Assembly (NCBI RefSeq): GCF_010500965.1
Contig: NZ_QVMI01000022.1
Span: forward strand, 1-64,000
From: Bacteroides sp. 51
GTDB taxonomy: Bacteria > Bacteroidota > Bacteroidia > Bacteroidales > Bacteroidaceae
Direction of reading: 5' to 3'
DNA length: 64,000 nt
Below are positions 16,356 to 24,701 of the stretch, in pieces. The notes under the pieces are model-generated. The model searched no databases, was not told the origin of the DNA, and was given only the letters and a program-made list of their open reading frames with translations. The position numbers and the translations under genes were made by a program. How positions within the stretch are numbered: position 1 is the stretch's first letter; each line of letters begins with the position of its first letter.

Positions 16356-17924
16356 TCATAATTTTACCACAAGATTATCTCCTATTTTTGTAGAGGGCTT
16401 TTTCTCAATATACTCCCGTAATGAAAAATCTTTTCTCAATGCTCTATCAGAAATAAAAAGTATTGAACCGCCATAAATATCGGACATAATATCATCCTTT
16501 TCAGCTATGATAACACTCTCTCCTAAATATACTTTCATATTCTCTGGACGGCGGATTCCATAAACAATGTATTGTTTTGAATTTTCTGATAACTCAATCC
16601 CACTCTTACACATATTTTCATAACCGACATAGCTGTTCAGAAAAGGCATTTCAAAGGATACAATAAATATCACGGTTAAAATCCCTATTGATATGCTGTT
16701 AATCGAACGAATTATATTCTTTCGGAAAATCAGAAAATATAAAGAAAGGAATCCAAATAGAGCAAGTGAAATTAATCCCCATATTATGGAAGTGTGAATT
16801 TCATTCAACCAAGAAAATGTAATATCATTTTTACTCAATAAAAACAACGGCAAAGCCATTATTGCTATGAGAGATAACGCTATCATAAAATATACAATCC
16901 ATTTCTTATTCTTTAATCTCATCAATATAATAACTGACAGATAAGCCACAAAAGGAAATACAGGCAACATATAAATTTCAATCTTTGCACTTACAATAGA
17001 TAAGACAAGAAATGACGTTAAAACAACAGTCAAAAACAATTTATCTATATCTGTTTTTATCAGCTTATTTTTAATCCCTAACAGGATAAGGGCAAAGAAT
17101 AAAATTGACCAAGGAGCGAAGGAATACCAAAATACCTGAAAATAATAATAGAACGGCTCCTTATGATGGAATGAGCTAACAGCACGGTTGAATGTCTGAT
17201 TAAAGAGTAAATCGTTCAAATAACTATTTCCCGCTTCAACCCACACTAAGCTGAACCAAACAGAACAAAGCAATAAGAGTATTCCCCAAGTTCTAAACCC
17301 TAAATATTTTCCACTATCCTTAATTTTCCCTTTTATAGTTAGAAATGTCAGTATAGAGACTACCGGAATAATTATTCCGATTGGCCCTTTACTGAATATT
17401 GCGAGGAAAATACAAAGAGGAAGCAAATACTTATCATATTTTCTCTCTCTGCCTGAATACATTCTATAAAAAACATATAATGCCAATGTTATAAACATAG
17501 ACATTAACATATCCATTCTTAGAATAATGGCTCCACCCATAAATAGAGCGCTTGTGAACAATAATAGTTTTGCACTGGATTGATATTCGTTTGGAAGTTC
17601 AGCTCGTGTCCACCTGTCCATCGTAAACTGAATGACAAAAGCGGGTAGTAATGAGAATAGCGACAAGAACCATATTTGATGACTTCCGAATATCTTTTTT
17701 CCGAGCATTATAATCCAGAAATATAAAGGCGGTTTATCGGCATATATTTCACCATGATTATAAAATGAGAAAAAATTCCCTGTTTTTAAGGCATCATCAA
17801 CTATATTCAAATATCTAAGTTCGTTTGCAGGCGTATAATCCCGGAGTAGGATTAATGGGAACATTAATGCAAAAACAAGAATATAGTAGATGTGGTCAAT
17901 CGTAAATAATCGTTTTAATGTCAT
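16356..17924 (-). CDS. ArnT/PMT-like GT-C glycosyltransferase
   Basis: This 522-residue integral membrane protein has about 12 hydrophobic segments. The first periplasmic loop has the Asp/Glu-Arg motif of GT-C enzymes (RDYTPANELRYL, about 27-38), and PPLYFWIIMLGKKIFG matches the PMT/ArnT family. Such enzymes move a sugar from a polyprenyl-phosphate carrier onto lipid A or another envelope acceptor on the periplasmic side. It is the last gene of a five-gene unit with PAP2 phosphatase, GT2, LAB_N protein and UDP-glucuronate epimerase; the gap to the epimerase gene is 23 bp. No ArnA/ArnB homologues are present, so 4-amino-arabinose is unlikely. Galacturonic acid is the better guess. Confidence 0.8.
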   Translation of the reverse strand: MTLKRLFTIDHIYYILVFALMFPLILLRDYTPANELRYLNIVDDALKTGNFFSFYNHGEIYADKPPLYFWIIMLGKKIFGSHQIWFLSLFSLLPAFVIQFTMDRWTRAELPNEYQSSAKLLLFTSALFMGGAIILRMDMLMSMFITLALYVFYRMYSGRERKYDKYLLPLCIFLAIFSKGPIGIIIPVVSILTFLTIKGKIKDSGKYLGFRTWGILLLLCSVWFSLVWVEAGNSYLNDLLFNQTFNRAVSSFHHKEPFYYYFQVFWYSFAPWSILFFALILLGIKNKLIKTDIDKLFLTVVLTSFLVLSIVSAKIEIYMLPVFPFVAYLSVIILMRLKNKKWIVYFMIALSLIAIMALPLFLLSKNDITFSWLNEIHTSIIWGLISLALFGFLSLYFLIFRKNIIRSINSISIGILTVIFIVSFEMPFLNSYVGYENMCKSGIELSENSKQYIVYGIRRPENMKVYLGESVIIAEKDDIMSDIYGGSILFISDRALRKDFSLREYIEKKPSTKIGDNLVVKL

Positions 17925-17947
17925 AGTTAATAATTAAGGATTAACAC

Positions 17948-18970
17948 CTATTGATTTTCCATTGAGTTAAACCACTCAATAAATGATTTTATTCCTTCCG
18001 GTAATACTGTTTTGGGCTTATAATGAATGTATCTGGTCAATTTGCTTATATCAGCATAGGTTTCCTTTACATCACCGGATTGAAAAGGGTACATTTCCAA
18101 ATGAGCGTCTTTTTGCATTTCATATTCAATCGCTTCTATAAACTGGAGTAAATTAACTGGCTTTGAATTGCCGATATTAAAAATCTGATAGAAAGCGGAA
18201 TCTGAATTTTTATCCGGAGTTTTATCCAAGAGTAAGACGATGCTTTTTATAACATCATCTATATAGGTGAAATCTCTAAGCATATCCCCATTATTAAAAA
18301 CCTTGATTGTTCTGCCCTCCCGAATAGATCTTGCGAAAATCATCGGAGCCATATCAGGTCTTCCCCATGCTCCATATACAGTAAAAAGTCTTATTCCTGT
18401 GGAGGGCAAATTGAACAAATGACTATAAGAATGAGCCATCAGTTCATTACTTTTTTTTGTTGCAGCATAAAAACTGGCAGGATTATCAACTGTGGCAGAT
18501 TCCTTAAAAGGAATTTTATTGTTCAATCCATAAACCGAAGAACTGGAAGCATATATAAGATGCTTGATATTATTATGCCTGCAACACTCTAAGATATTTA
18601 CAAAGCCAAGAATGTTAGAGTTGATATAAGCATGGGGATTTTCTAAAGAATACCGAACCCCCGCTTGTGCTGCCAGATTGATAACATAATCAAATTGATA
18701 CTTCTTAAAAAGAACACCTAATTGTATAAAGTCCGTAAGATCAATCTTTCCAAAATCATAATTGCAATAAAATGAACTATGGACTACTTCATTTTCTGTT
18801 ATATCCTCTTTTCCTATTCCACATTCAGACAACCTGCCATATTTTAGGTTTACATCGTAATAGTCATTTATATTATCTATTCCCACAACGAAATTCTCTT
18901 TATTTTCAACCAATGCTTTTACCAAGTGAAATCCGATAAATCCTGCACTGCCTGTAACTAATATTTTCAT
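17948..18970 (-). CDS. NAD-dependent UDP-glucuronate 4-epimerase-like protein
   Basis: This 340-residue extended short-chain dehydrogenase has the NAD-binding GSAGFIG (7-13). The catalytic triad region is SSSSVYG with the YAATK motif (Tyr-x3-Lys), and the C-terminal sugar-binding half is normal. The pattern DNINDYYDVNLK...RL and AAQAGVRYSLENPHAYI is that of UDP-glucuronate 4-epimerases (LspL/Cap1J type), which make UDP-galacturonate, rather than of GalE or RmlB. It would supply the nucleotide sugar for the GT2 enzyme encoded downstream in the operon order. It overlaps the LAB_N gene by 4 bp, hence is translationally coupled. Epimerase class is well supported; exact substrate is inferred. Confidence 0.82.
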   Translation of the reverse strand: MKILVTGSAGFIGFHLVKALVENKENFVVGIDNINDYYDVNLKYGRLSECGIGKEDITENEVVHSSFYCNYDFGKIDLTDFIQLGVLFKKYQFDYVINLAAQAGVRYSLENPHAYINSNILGFVNILECCRHNNIKHLIYASSSSVYGLNNKIPFKESATVDNPASFYAATKKSNELMAHSYSHLFNLPSTGIRLFTVYGAWGRPDMAPMIFARSIREGRTIKVFNNGDMLRDFTYIDDVIKSIVLLLDKTPDKNSDSAFYQIFNIGNSKPVNLLQFIEAIEYEMQKDAHLEMYPFQSGDVKETYADISKLTRYIHYKPKTVLPEGIKSFIEWFNSMENQ

Positions 18971-19614
18971 TTAATCTCTTTTTTAGATTCATCCTCATTA
19001 CAGTTTTTTATAATCAACCACACATTTCTGGAATATGTGATAAAACCAAAACTTTGACCAATAAGCAATACCGGATCTTCTCTGAATATTGCGTATGCAA
19101 TAGTTATCAGAGAACCTATTATACTCAACAGCCAAAAGTTTAAGGGAAGGACAGATTCACCTCTCAATCTTGAATGCCACCATTGATAAACAAAGCGGAA
19201 AGTGAAAATTATCTGACCTGCGGAACCAAATAGAAGTAACCATAACGATATATTTGAAAATAACCTGTCAATGCTTACTTCATTGTTATATAGCACATAG
19301 CAAAGTGCGGCAGCAGGTATTAAGAGAATTACTGTTCTTATAGCTAAATGGATTTTTTTCCAGTTGTTTTTACTATTCAAATTCCATATATAGATATAAT
19401 AGGAGAATAGTTGTCCGAGAATTATTACAAAATCTCCCCTTAGCCACCCATATATAGAAAATAATATAGAAGCTAATAAACTTAACTGCCAATAGATAGT
19501 CGGAGATACAACTTTTTTAGCCTTTTCCGATAAAATCCACTGAATAAGCATTCTGGCAGAAAATAACCCCTGTGCTAAAAAACCTAAAACAAAATACCAA
19601 ATGTCGTTATTCAC
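18967..19614 (-). CDS. Double LAB_N (lipid-A-disaccharide synthase N-terminal-like) membrane protein
   Basis: This 215-residue membrane protein is built from two copies of the LAB_N unit (about 8-75 and 125-200). Each has an Arg followed by Gln-Trp (ARMLIQWILSEK and FRFVYQWWHSR), then a hydrophobic pair of helices and a G(Q/E)xF motif (LGQLFSYYIYIWNL, IGQSFGFITYSRNVWLI). LAB_N domains belong to the PQ-loop-like small membrane proteins and are often next to polyprenyl-phosphate glycosyltransferases. Function is unknown; a flippase or carrier-lipid partner for the GT2 enzyme is a reasonable idea. It lies between the epimerase (4-bp overlap) and GT2 (13 bp) genes. Confidence 0.8.
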   Translation of the reverse strand: MNNDIWYFVLGFLAQGLFSARMLIQWILSEKAKKVVSPTIYWQLSLLASILFSIYGWLRGDFVIILGQLFSYYIYIWNLNSKNNWKKIHLAIRTVILLIPAAALCYVLYNNEVSIDRLFSNISLWLLLFGSAGQIIFTFRFVYQWWHSRLRGESVLPLNFWLLSIIGSLITIAYAIFREDPVLLIGQSFGFITYSRNVWLIIKNCNEDESKKEIK

Positions 19615-19627
19615 TTTTTGCTATGGC

Positions 19628-20359
19628 TTAATTAATACCTTCTTTTTCAATAGTATAGTTTATGTACCGTTTCTTCATCCATCGGAAAGCAAAGCAATCC
19701 ATAAAAGGACTAACCAACCTGTTCCATAAATGAAATTTTGATTGACCTGCGGTACGTTCAAAATGCCTAACAGGAACCTGCTTTACCCTGCCATGTTGTA
19801 ACTGAAGGAGAGCAGGTAGGAAACGGTGCATCCCCGTAAACATCGGAATGCGTTTAGCGTATTCGGTATGAATAATTTTTAGTGGACACCCCGTATCTTC
19901 TATGCCGTCATTAGTCATCATGCGGCGAAAACTATTGGCTATTTTCGACGATAGTTTTTTTCCTAAACTATCTTTGCGTCCTGTACGGATACCCATTACC
20001 ATTTCATATTCATTTCTATATGGCAATAAAAGTTCAAAATCTTTAGGCGCTGTTTGTAAATCAGCATCTATATATCCGACAAATGACGACTGGGCTATAT
20101 CTATCCCTGCTTTTATAGCTGCGCTTAATCCGCAATTTCGAGCAAAACTTATATAAAAAAGATGACGGTTTCGCTGACACACTTCCTGTATCAATGTTTT
20201 GCTTTGGTCTTTCGATCCATCATCAACGAATAGTATGCAGGTTTTTACTGATGAAGAACATACATATTCAGATAGTTCCTTTTCAAGTTTGTTTATATTT
20301 TCTTCTTCATTATAAACAGGAACTATTATGGTTAAATCATAATCTTTTGTAGAGTTCAT
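19628..20359 (-). CDS. GT2 polyprenyl-phosphate glycosyltransferase (DPM1/ArnC-like)
   Basis: This 243-residue cytoplasmic GT2 enzyme has IVPVYNEEENI at the N-terminus, FVDDGSKDQS, and the metal-binding DADLQ (about 98-102), the marks of dolichyl/undecaprenyl-phosphate sugar synthases. Unlike ArnC it has no C-terminal pair of membrane helices and is of DPM1 length. It would load a sugar, probably galacturonate from the neighbouring epimerase, onto undecaprenyl phosphate for the GT-C enzyme. It follows the PAP2 gene by 12 bp. The enzyme class is clear; the donor sugar is inferred from neighbours. Confidence 0.82.
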   Translation of the reverse strand: MNSTKDYDLTIIVPVYNEEENINKLEKELSEYVCSSSVKTCILFVDDGSKDQSKTLIQEVCQRNRHLFYISFARNCGLSAAIKAGIDIAQSSFVGYIDADLQTAPKDFELLLPYRNEYEMVMGIRTGRKDSLGKKLSSKIANSFRRMMTNDGIEDTGCPLKIIHTEYAKRIPMFTGMHRFLPALLQLQHGRVKQVPVRHFERTAGQSKFHLWNRLVSPFMDCFAFRWMKKRYINYTIEKEGIN

Positions 20360-20371
20360 ATCATTTATATT

Positions 20372-21166
20372 TTAAAATTGCATTGAAAGCGATAAACCAC
20401 CCTGCTGACCTGTGTAATAGGGGTAAAAAGCAAGATTTCGTTTGTTCTTTTTCTCCTGACCACCTTTAAATATTTTCTTTTCAACAGTAGGATAGAGCCA
20501 ATAGGCAAGTTTTGTACTTAATATGCCAAGCCCGGCACCGAATGCGACGTCGCCTACCCAGTGCTTATTATTGTATATGCGGAATGCTCCGGTTCCCGCA
20601 GCGATAGTATATCCCGCTATTCCATACCAGATTGAAACATCTTTATATTCTTGCCAAAGAAATTCAGCACCCATAAAAGCGATTGCCGTATGCCCTGACG
20701 GAAAAGAATTTTTTGCGGATTTATCTGGTCTTTCAACTCGTGCCGTATATTTTAAACCATTCACTGAAGCCGCCGTGAACAGGCTTGCCATTCCTAAAAT
20801 AATCGTCCTGTCTTTGAAATTGTGTTTGCCTTTTATCCCGACTAAGTTTAAAGCATATACACTCGCCGCAGGTACATATTGCGTTATATCATCAATCTGA
20901 AACTTTTCAGGTTTGTGTGTTATTACTTCATGCCCTATGGCATAGTTTAATAGGCGATTTTTGGGCGCTAATGTTGCTTCTATTGTTCCGTACAACATCA
21001 GGGATGCAGGTATTATTAATTGTTTATATGAGAATTTATAGTCATTTACCTGAATACTATCGCTTTCAGAAAGCGTGTTATTATTTGTTTGGGTATAAGC
21101 ATTTGGGAGTGAAACCGAAAGTAATAACACAATGGTACACAATGCTTTTGTCAATTTTAAAAACAT
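20372..21166 (-). CDS. PAP2-family phosphatase (lipid A/undecaprenyl phosphatase-like)
   Basis: This 264-residue protein has a signal peptide (about 1-25). The three PAP2 motifs are seen: KYTARVERP, PSGHT and RIYNNKHWVGDV (Lys, Arg-Pro; Ser-Gly-His; Arg...His-x3-Asp). It has several hydrophobic helices and a C-terminal strand ending in Phe, typical for outer-membrane or periplasmic localisation. Members of this family remove phosphate from lipid A (LpxE/LpxF) or recycle undecaprenyl pyrophosphate. As first gene of the GT2/LAB_N/epimerase/GT-C unit, it could strip a lipid A phosphate which is then replaced by a sugar. No own promoter with a clear -7 box was seen in the 116 bp upstream. Confidence 0.8.
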   Translation of the reverse strand: MFLKLTKALCTIVLLLSVSLPNAYTQTNNNTLSESDSIQVNDYKFSYKQLIIPASLMLYGTIEATLAPKNRLLNYAIGHEVITHKPEKFQIDDITQYVPAASVYALNLVGIKGKHNFKDRTIILGMASLFTAASVNGLKYTARVERPDKSAKNSFPSGHTAIAFMGAEFLWQEYKDVSIWYGIAGYTIAAGTGAFRIYNNKHWVGDVAFGAGLGILSTKLAYWLYPTVEKKIFKGGQEKKNKRNLAFYPYYTGQQGGLSLSMQF

Positions 21167-21258
21167 CTTATTTATATTATTTTTTTGGGATTGTTCGGAA
21201 AATTAGATATAGCGGTGGCTTAGTATCTACCGGAAGATAGATTACAAGCACAAAGGAT

Positions 21259-21279
21259 AAAGACTATAATTTAGTCTTT
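21259..21279 (-). terminator. Short hairpin after HHHH gene 2
   Basis: AAAGACTA (21259-21266) pairs with TAGTCTTT (21272-21279), just after the stop of the HHHH gene. The stem is weak and the following T-run short, so termination may be partial and allow read-through into the PAP2 operon. Confidence 0.4.
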
Positions 21280-21282
21280 CTG

Positions 21283-21714
21283 TTATGAAAAGGTGAAAGG
21301 AGGTGCCCGCAAACCATGAAATTGATTTGCTGCTGCGGATTTATAGCTTAGTATATACTCACCGTAATCAGATTCGATAAATGAACTATCTAAACTATAA
21401 TTAAATAAATTTCCAACAAGGAAAAAGATAGGAAATAAAACAGTATCATTTTGATTATCTGATACTTTTAGTTTTGTTTCATCAACAGATGTAGGAATGA
21501 TGAATTTTGATTTAGCAATACAGGTTTCATCGTGATTTTGCTCACTATCCGTATCGCTGTGATGTGTATGTTCATCGTTTATTGCATTATCCAACTCACA
21601 CAACTCGATAACAATGCAGGCTTTCCCACCATGATGATGATGTGGAATAACTGCAAAAACCAAAAATAGTATGGTTGAGAGTACAATAGCGGATATGGAA
21701 CATTTATTTTTCAA
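21283..21714 (-). CDS. HHHH-motif membrane protein (paralogue 2)
   Basis: This 143-residue protein starts at a TTG; paralogue 1 starts with GTG at the same point. One membrane helix leads to IPHHHH, then Cys residues in CIVIELCE, an Asp/His-rich part (NDEHTHHSDTDSEQNHDE), a second hydrophobic segment (VLFPIFFLVGNLF) and the conserved end NQFHGLRAPP. It shares this whole plan with paralogue 1 at 14632-15069, which argues for duplication of the unit HHHH protein plus His-rich lipoprotein. It lies 114 bp downstream of lipoprotein 2 beyond a strong terminator, so it needs its own promoter, which I could not identify. Likely an envelope metal-binding protein; function unknown. Confidence 0.72.
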   Translation of the reverse strand: MKNKCSISAIVLSTILFLVFAVIPHHHHGGKACIVIELCELDNAINDEHTHHSDTDSEQNHDETCIAKSKFIIPTSVDETKLKVSDNQNDTVLFPIFFLVGNLFNYSLDSSFIESDYGEYILSYKSAAANQFHGLRAPPFTFS

Positions 21715-21771
21715 ACTTAATATCTTAACTGTGGTTAGATAATTTTATTATAGGCAATGTGTTTTAAAAAA

Positions 21772-21811
21772 GGGATTCAATAAAGAAATTGTTTCCCCTT
21801 TATTGAATCCC
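21772..21811 (-). terminator. Strong terminator of lipoprotein 2
   Basis: A 14-bp perfect stem GGGATTCAATAAAG / CTTTATTGAATCCC (21772-21785, 21798-21811). Read on the minus strand it is followed by a run of six T. It lies 17 bp past the lipoprotein 2 stop. Confidence 0.85.
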
Positions 21812-21828
21812 ATCGTACATAAAGGTTA

Positions 21829-22179
21829 TTAATGGTGTTTACCATCATGCGAACCGTGTGAATGACCATCTTTGTCATGTGTTCCATGATCGGTTCCATT
21901 GTGATGGGTGCCGTCATGGTTTTTCCCTGAATGGTCGGAATATGCGCAGGCTTCGTGAGTGCCATCGTTATAAATATCACAATTTTCATGATTTCCCGCT
22001 GAACATTGCTCTGCTACACTTGCTTGGTAAGCTGCAACATCATCAAATCCTAAAGCCGCAGCTCTGGCTTCAATATCTTGTTTTGCTGATGTCCCAAAAT
22101 CTTCATGGTCGTCATTACTGCAAGCAACGAATGTTACTGCAAATAAAACTACTGCCAACGAATAAAATAACTTTTTCAT
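21829..22179 (-). CDS. His-rich lipoprotein 2
   Basis: This protein has 116 residues from the Met of MKKLFYS (22179). A longer frame to 22275 runs upstream but would begin before the promoter. The lipobox is FVAC, with lipidated Cys20. The core QCSAGNHENCDI... HDGTHHNGTD is nearly the same as in lipoprotein 1, but instead of the five 18-residue repeats there is a short tail DKDGHSHGSHDGKHH. It is probably a metal-binding cell-surface lipoprotein co-regulated with the TonB-dependent receptor encoded just upstream, through a promoter of its own (22239-22265) overlapping the receptor stop region. It could act as a metal-binding partner of the receptor; this is inferred. Confidence 0.75.
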   Translation of the reverse strand: MKKLFYSLAVVLFAVTFVACSNDDHEDFGTSAKQDIEARAAALGFDDVAAYQASVAEQCSAGNHENCDIYNDGTHEACAYSDHSGKNHDGTHHNGTDHGTHDKDGHSHGSHDGKHH

Positions 22180-22238
22180 TTGATCTACTAATTTACGAAT
22201 TTGTACTTTGTTTTTTTCTGAAGCGCTTTCGTAATAGT

Positions 22239-22265
22239 AACCGCATAAAGCAGGGTTTACCCTAC
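22239..22265 (-). promoter_or_regulatory. ECF-type promoter of His-rich lipoprotein 2
   Basis: Minus-strand GTAGGGTA (plus 22258-22265), 11 bp, ATGCGGTT (plus 22239-22246). It differs by one base from the other two copies. It lies 7 bp from the receptor gene stop and about 60 bp before the lipoprotein ATG. Confidence 0.75.
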
Positions 22266-22271
22266 CATAAA

Positions 22272-24701
22272 TCAAAAAATAATTTCAAGAAATACCGTTG
22301 GAGTAAATGGAGTTGCTTTTGTGAAGATATTTGTTGCAGTATTTTGACCGGAAATCTGATAGTTGTATTTTATATTCTTAGTACCAAACACATTCAATAG
22401 CGATACGCCTGCTTGCAGCCTTACTTTCTTTATTTGTGCCCTGTATGTAGCACCTATATCAAAGCGGCTGTATGGCTCATCGGAATAATCCGTATGTTCG
22501 TGTTCGGAGCCATGCTGTCCTTCCTCATTGCCTTGTCCATGTCCGTGCCCTCCAGTGGAAATATAAGAAAAGCCTGTACCATAAACATAACTCAACGAAA
22601 AATAGAAAGGATCGAATGCCCCGATACCTCCGACTTTTATTTCATGCGAAAGTTCGTTTTGCGGTTTACTAAGGCGGTTGATGGAATACGAGCCATATAA
22701 AGTATGATTTCTGATTAGCTTTTTGGCAAACAAGTCTGCTCCTAAAATCGTATTATCTATTTTATAGACTGTATTATCCAAAAAATACTGACTGTTTTTT
22801 GTAGTCTTATAATATCCTTCCATACTGACCAAGAAGCCGTTTTTACTGTATGCAATACCTGCGGTAGTGTGCATTGCCTTTGTAAAGGTACTGTCTGCCA
22901 TAGTCCATACGGTTTGAAATCCCGATTCATCATATTGGTATGCGGTACGGGTAAGAAACTGATTGTATAGTCCCCACGAAGCAGTTGCAGTTAGTTCTTC
23001 CGATATTTTATATGTGCCGGATAAACGGGGCTGTACATAGACTTTTTTATTCAATGGCATATCCACCCGTACACCTGCACTTAAAGTCAAATTATCCAAT
23101 AATATATTATCTGTAATATAGACTGTCGGCTTATCCAGTTCTCCGCATAGCTCGTTCAGACTTACCCTGTATTGTTGCCACTCCCCGCCAACTTGTACTT
23201 TGTTACGGCTTCCGATATTAAAGTCATGGTTAAGTCTTACCGAAAACTCCTGTACCTCATTATCCAGATGACTAACATCGTCTGTTGTCGGCTTTTTATC
23301 TCCCAGTATTGTGAGATTATCCAACAAAGAGGTAAGCCGTGAGAATGTAGCCACAACTTTTGTAGTTGAGCCGTTTTCCCATACCCGTTTATAAGAAGCC
23401 GCCCCACCATATTGCCTGTTCTTTTCAGAAGCATTGACATCATACTCGTTTGGTTGATTTACCGAGTATTTAAAGCGGTCATTAGCTCCATACAGGCTGA
23501 TGTAATAGGAATCATCCTTAAATGCTTTTCCTGATAGCTTTAAATTGGCATCATTGAAATGGTAATCAGGCTTTATATATATGCTTGAATAAATCGTTTG
23601 TGGATTATTTTCACTATTGGATAAATCCACATTCTCATTGTTATACAGGTTATAGAAAGTCTGCCTGTAAGCAGCAGAGATATTCAATTTCTTTGTCAAG
23701 GGTACCGAAGCAAAAAGGTTCATTGTATAATTGCTGACAGTTGCTTTTACAGACGGAGCATTAAAATTACCGTCTATACCTGTTATCTCCGTAATGGCAC
23801 CGATACGTCCGCCCTGATTGGAGCCGTACCCGCCTTTCAAGATGCGTATGTCTTTTACCATATAGGGATTGACCGAACCTATATGGTCGTTATAGTTCTT
23901 TATACCGAATAGCGTATATCCGTCGTATGTTATCTTGCTTTCACCCATATTACTGCCCCACACAATCAGGTCTTCCGATGGCTCGCCCGATGCTCTTACT
24001 CCGGGCATCATCCGCATAAGGTTAAATACGGAATTATCATTGCTTCCGGGAATATATTTTGAAATTTGATGATTGATGCGGATTTCGCCGGGACTATTGC
24101 CGGATTGGATAAGCATTGTGGCGGGAGCAGGACTGACGATTACTTCATCCATAGTAAAAACAGCAGATTGTAGCCGGATTTCGTTTAGTCCGGGAGAAAG
24201 AATAGTATCTTGTGCCTGATAGCCCAAATACTGCACTTGTACACGCTGATTTCCTTTTTTCTCGGTTTTGAAAGAAAAATAACCTGCTTCATCAGTTGAA
24301 ACGGTCTTTTCGGGAGTAGTGATATAAGCGTAAGGTAAACCTTCTTCGCTATCTGCATCCCTTATTGTCCCTGAAAACGTATAGTACCGCTTAACTTCAA
24401 CAACAGGCGGTTGCTCTATCTTTTCAGTATAGGAAGCGATAACATAAACTCCGTTTATATTTTCGTGGCGAAACGGTTTATCTTTCAGCAAAAAATCAAG
24501 TGCGCTTTGAGGATTATTAAATTTTCGATTGACCGTTACCTTATATTGGGAAAGGGCATTATCATCAAAAGAAATTTCTACGGGTAATCCCCGCAGAACA
24601 TCGTTAAGGGGCTTGTCATTAACGACCAAATGCAGCTCTTGTGAAAAAGCTGCAATTGTGCCTGTAAGGGTTATTATAAGTATAACTATAAATTTCTTCA
24701 A
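22272..24701 (-). CDS. TonB-dependent receptor with STN domain and His-rich loop
   Basis: This 809-residue outer-membrane receptor has a signal peptide (about 1-21), STN domain for FecR-type signalling (about 25-70), a carboxypeptidase-regulatory-like beta-sandwich (about 105-185), a plug (about 190-310) and a 22-stranded barrel ending in Phe. Near the C-terminus an outer loop carries GGHGHGQGNEEGQHGSEHEH, a probable metal-binding lid. It likely imports a metal complex or peptide-bound metal with TonB energy. Occupancy is signalled through the FecR protein encoded upstream to the ECF sigma factor. The gene overlaps no neighbour but abuts FecR (0 bp gap), as usual in such triads. Substrate is unknown; His-rich partners suggest zinc, nickel, cobalt or copper. 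Confidence 0.88.
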   Translation of the reverse strand: MKKFIVILIITLTGTIAAFSQELHLVVNDKPLNDVLRGLPVEISFDDNALSQYKVTVNRKFNNPQSALDFLLKDKPFRHENINGVYVIASYTEKIEQPPVVEVKRYYTFSGTIRDADSEEGLPYAYITTPEKTVSTDEAGYFSFKTEKKGNQRVQVQYLGYQAQDTILSPGLNEIRLQSAVFTMDEVIVSPAPATMLIQSGNSPGEIRINHQISKYIPGSNDNSVFNLMRMMPGVRASGEPSEDLIVWGSNMGESKITYDGYTLFGIKNYNDHIGSVNPYMVKDIRILKGGYGSNQGGRIGAITEITGIDGNFNAPSVKATVSNYTMNLFASVPLTKKLNISAAYRQTFYNLYNNENVDLSNSENNPQTIYSSIYIKPDYHFNDANLKLSGKAFKDDSYYISLYGANDRFKYSVNQPNEYDVNASEKNRQYGGAASYKRVWENGSTTKVVATFSRLTSLLDNLTILGDKKPTTDDVSHLDNEVQEFSVRLNHDFNIGSRNKVQVGGEWQQYRVSLNELCGELDKPTVYITDNILLDNLTLSAGVRVDMPLNKKVYVQPRLSGTYKISEELTATASWGLYNQFLTRTAYQYDESGFQTVWTMADSTFTKAMHTTAGIAYSKNGFLVSMEGYYKTTKNSQYFLDNTVYKIDNTILGADLFAKKLIRNHTLYGSYSINRLSKPQNELSHEIKVGGIGAFDPFYFSLSYVYGTGFSYISTGGHGHGQGNEEGQHGSEHEHTDYSDEPYSRFDIGATYRAQIKKVRLQAGVSLLNVFGTKNIKYNYQISGQNTATNIFTKATPFTPTVFLEIIF

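Noticed and set aside
16356-20359. 4-amino-arabinose (Arn) polymyxin-resistance operon
   Set aside because: GT2 and GT-C look Arn-like, but ArnA, ArnB and ArnD equivalents are missing and the sugar enzyme is of the UDP-glucuronate epimerase type.
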